Origin: JAKVAV01 sp964635965
Lineage (GTDB): Bacteria > Bacteroidota > Bacteroidia > Flavobacteriales_D > Cryomorphaceae
Direction of reading: 5' to 3'
DNA: 6,384 bases
NCBI GenBank assembly: GCA_964635965.1
Contig: CAZWQX010000180.1
Location: 1 to 6,384, forward strand
Within the stretch, counting starts at the first letter, position 1. Every line of letters starts with the position of its first letter. The notes beneath the pieces were generated by a model. It worked only from the letters and a program-made list of their open reading frames with translations. It had not been told where the DNA came from and searched no databases. Below are positions 6,191-6,384 of the stretch, one piece after another. A program made the position numbers and the translations under genes.

Positions 6191-6384
6191 CTACTTTTTA
6201 TACAAAAAGATCTTGTATTTCTCCCCTGGTAAAAAAACATCTCTGTTAATATAGGATTGGCGTTCACCATCAAAAATTCCGTTTGCATAGAATTTATTAC
6301 GTCCAACTTCAGCAAATATTGCCTCTATGTTCGGACATGTTTTGATGTAAACAGACAAATCATCTACTACATTACTACTGTTAA
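6191..6384 (-). CDS. C-terminal fragment of an unrecognised protein, N-terminus beyond window
   Basis: On the minus strand one frame is open from the right edge to a TAG at 6191-6193, giving 63 complete residues. The other two minus-strand frames contain a stop within the first few codons from the edge. The fragment reads like real protein, with mixed charged and hydrophobic residues: a helix-like stretch (DDLSVYIKTCPNIEAIFAEV), then YANGIFDGERQ, and a tail ending FLPGEKYKIFLYKK. I do not recognise the family, and there is no T9SS sorting motif at this C-terminus. It converges on the FISUMP gene. The call rests on the open frame and composition only, so it could be a chance frame. Confidence 0.55.
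   Translation of the reverse strand, partial: NSSNVVDDLSVYIKTCPNIEAIFAEVGRNKFYANGIFDGERQSYINRDVFLPGEKYKIFLYKK

Overview
The window looks like chromosomal DNA from a Bacteroidota (Bacteroidetes) member. The grounds are a type IX secretion (T9SS) C-terminal sorting domain, a FISUMP-domain protein, AT-rich spacers, start codons that mostly lack a Shine-Dalgarno sequence, and a promoter-like TTG-N19-TAnnTTT pattern of the Bacteroidetes sigma type. There are no tRNA, rRNA, CRISPR or insertion-sequence signatures.

Layout, left to right. Positions 1-816 (minus strand) hold the N-terminal 272 residues of a SIS-domain (phosphosugar-binding) protein that runs off the left edge. Positions 817-1499 are a 683-base AT-rich divergent spacer. 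It contains short inverted repeats, a plausible promoter for the rightward genes, and a reading frame with few stops that could be the relic of a gene. Then four plus-strand genes lie close together. The first is a DUF900-type alpha/beta hydrolase (1500-2528). One base later comes a peptidase M19 (renal-dipeptidase-like) metallohydrolase (2530-3963). After 54 bases comes a small secreted protein with a PKD-like domain and a T9SS sorting domain (4018-4716). The fourth, overlapping it by an ATGA junction, is a secreted protein with an Ig-like N-terminal region and a C-terminal FISUMP domain (4713-5858). Positions 5859-6190 are a convergent spacer. Positions 6191-6384 (minus strand) encode the last 63 residues of an unrecognised protein that runs off the right edge.

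Working together: the alpha/beta hydrolase and the M19-like enzyme are almost certainly co-transcribed and co-translated. Both have intact-looking catalytic residues and no signal peptide, so they read as a two-enzyme cytoplasmic module of unknown substrate. The next two genes form a second tightly coupled pair destined for the cell envelope or exterior. Whether the two pairs share one transcript is open, because the 54-base gap shows neither an obvious terminator nor a good promoter. No known defence or mobile system can be named from the sequence. The strongest candidate for something undescribed is the DUF900-M19 pair.
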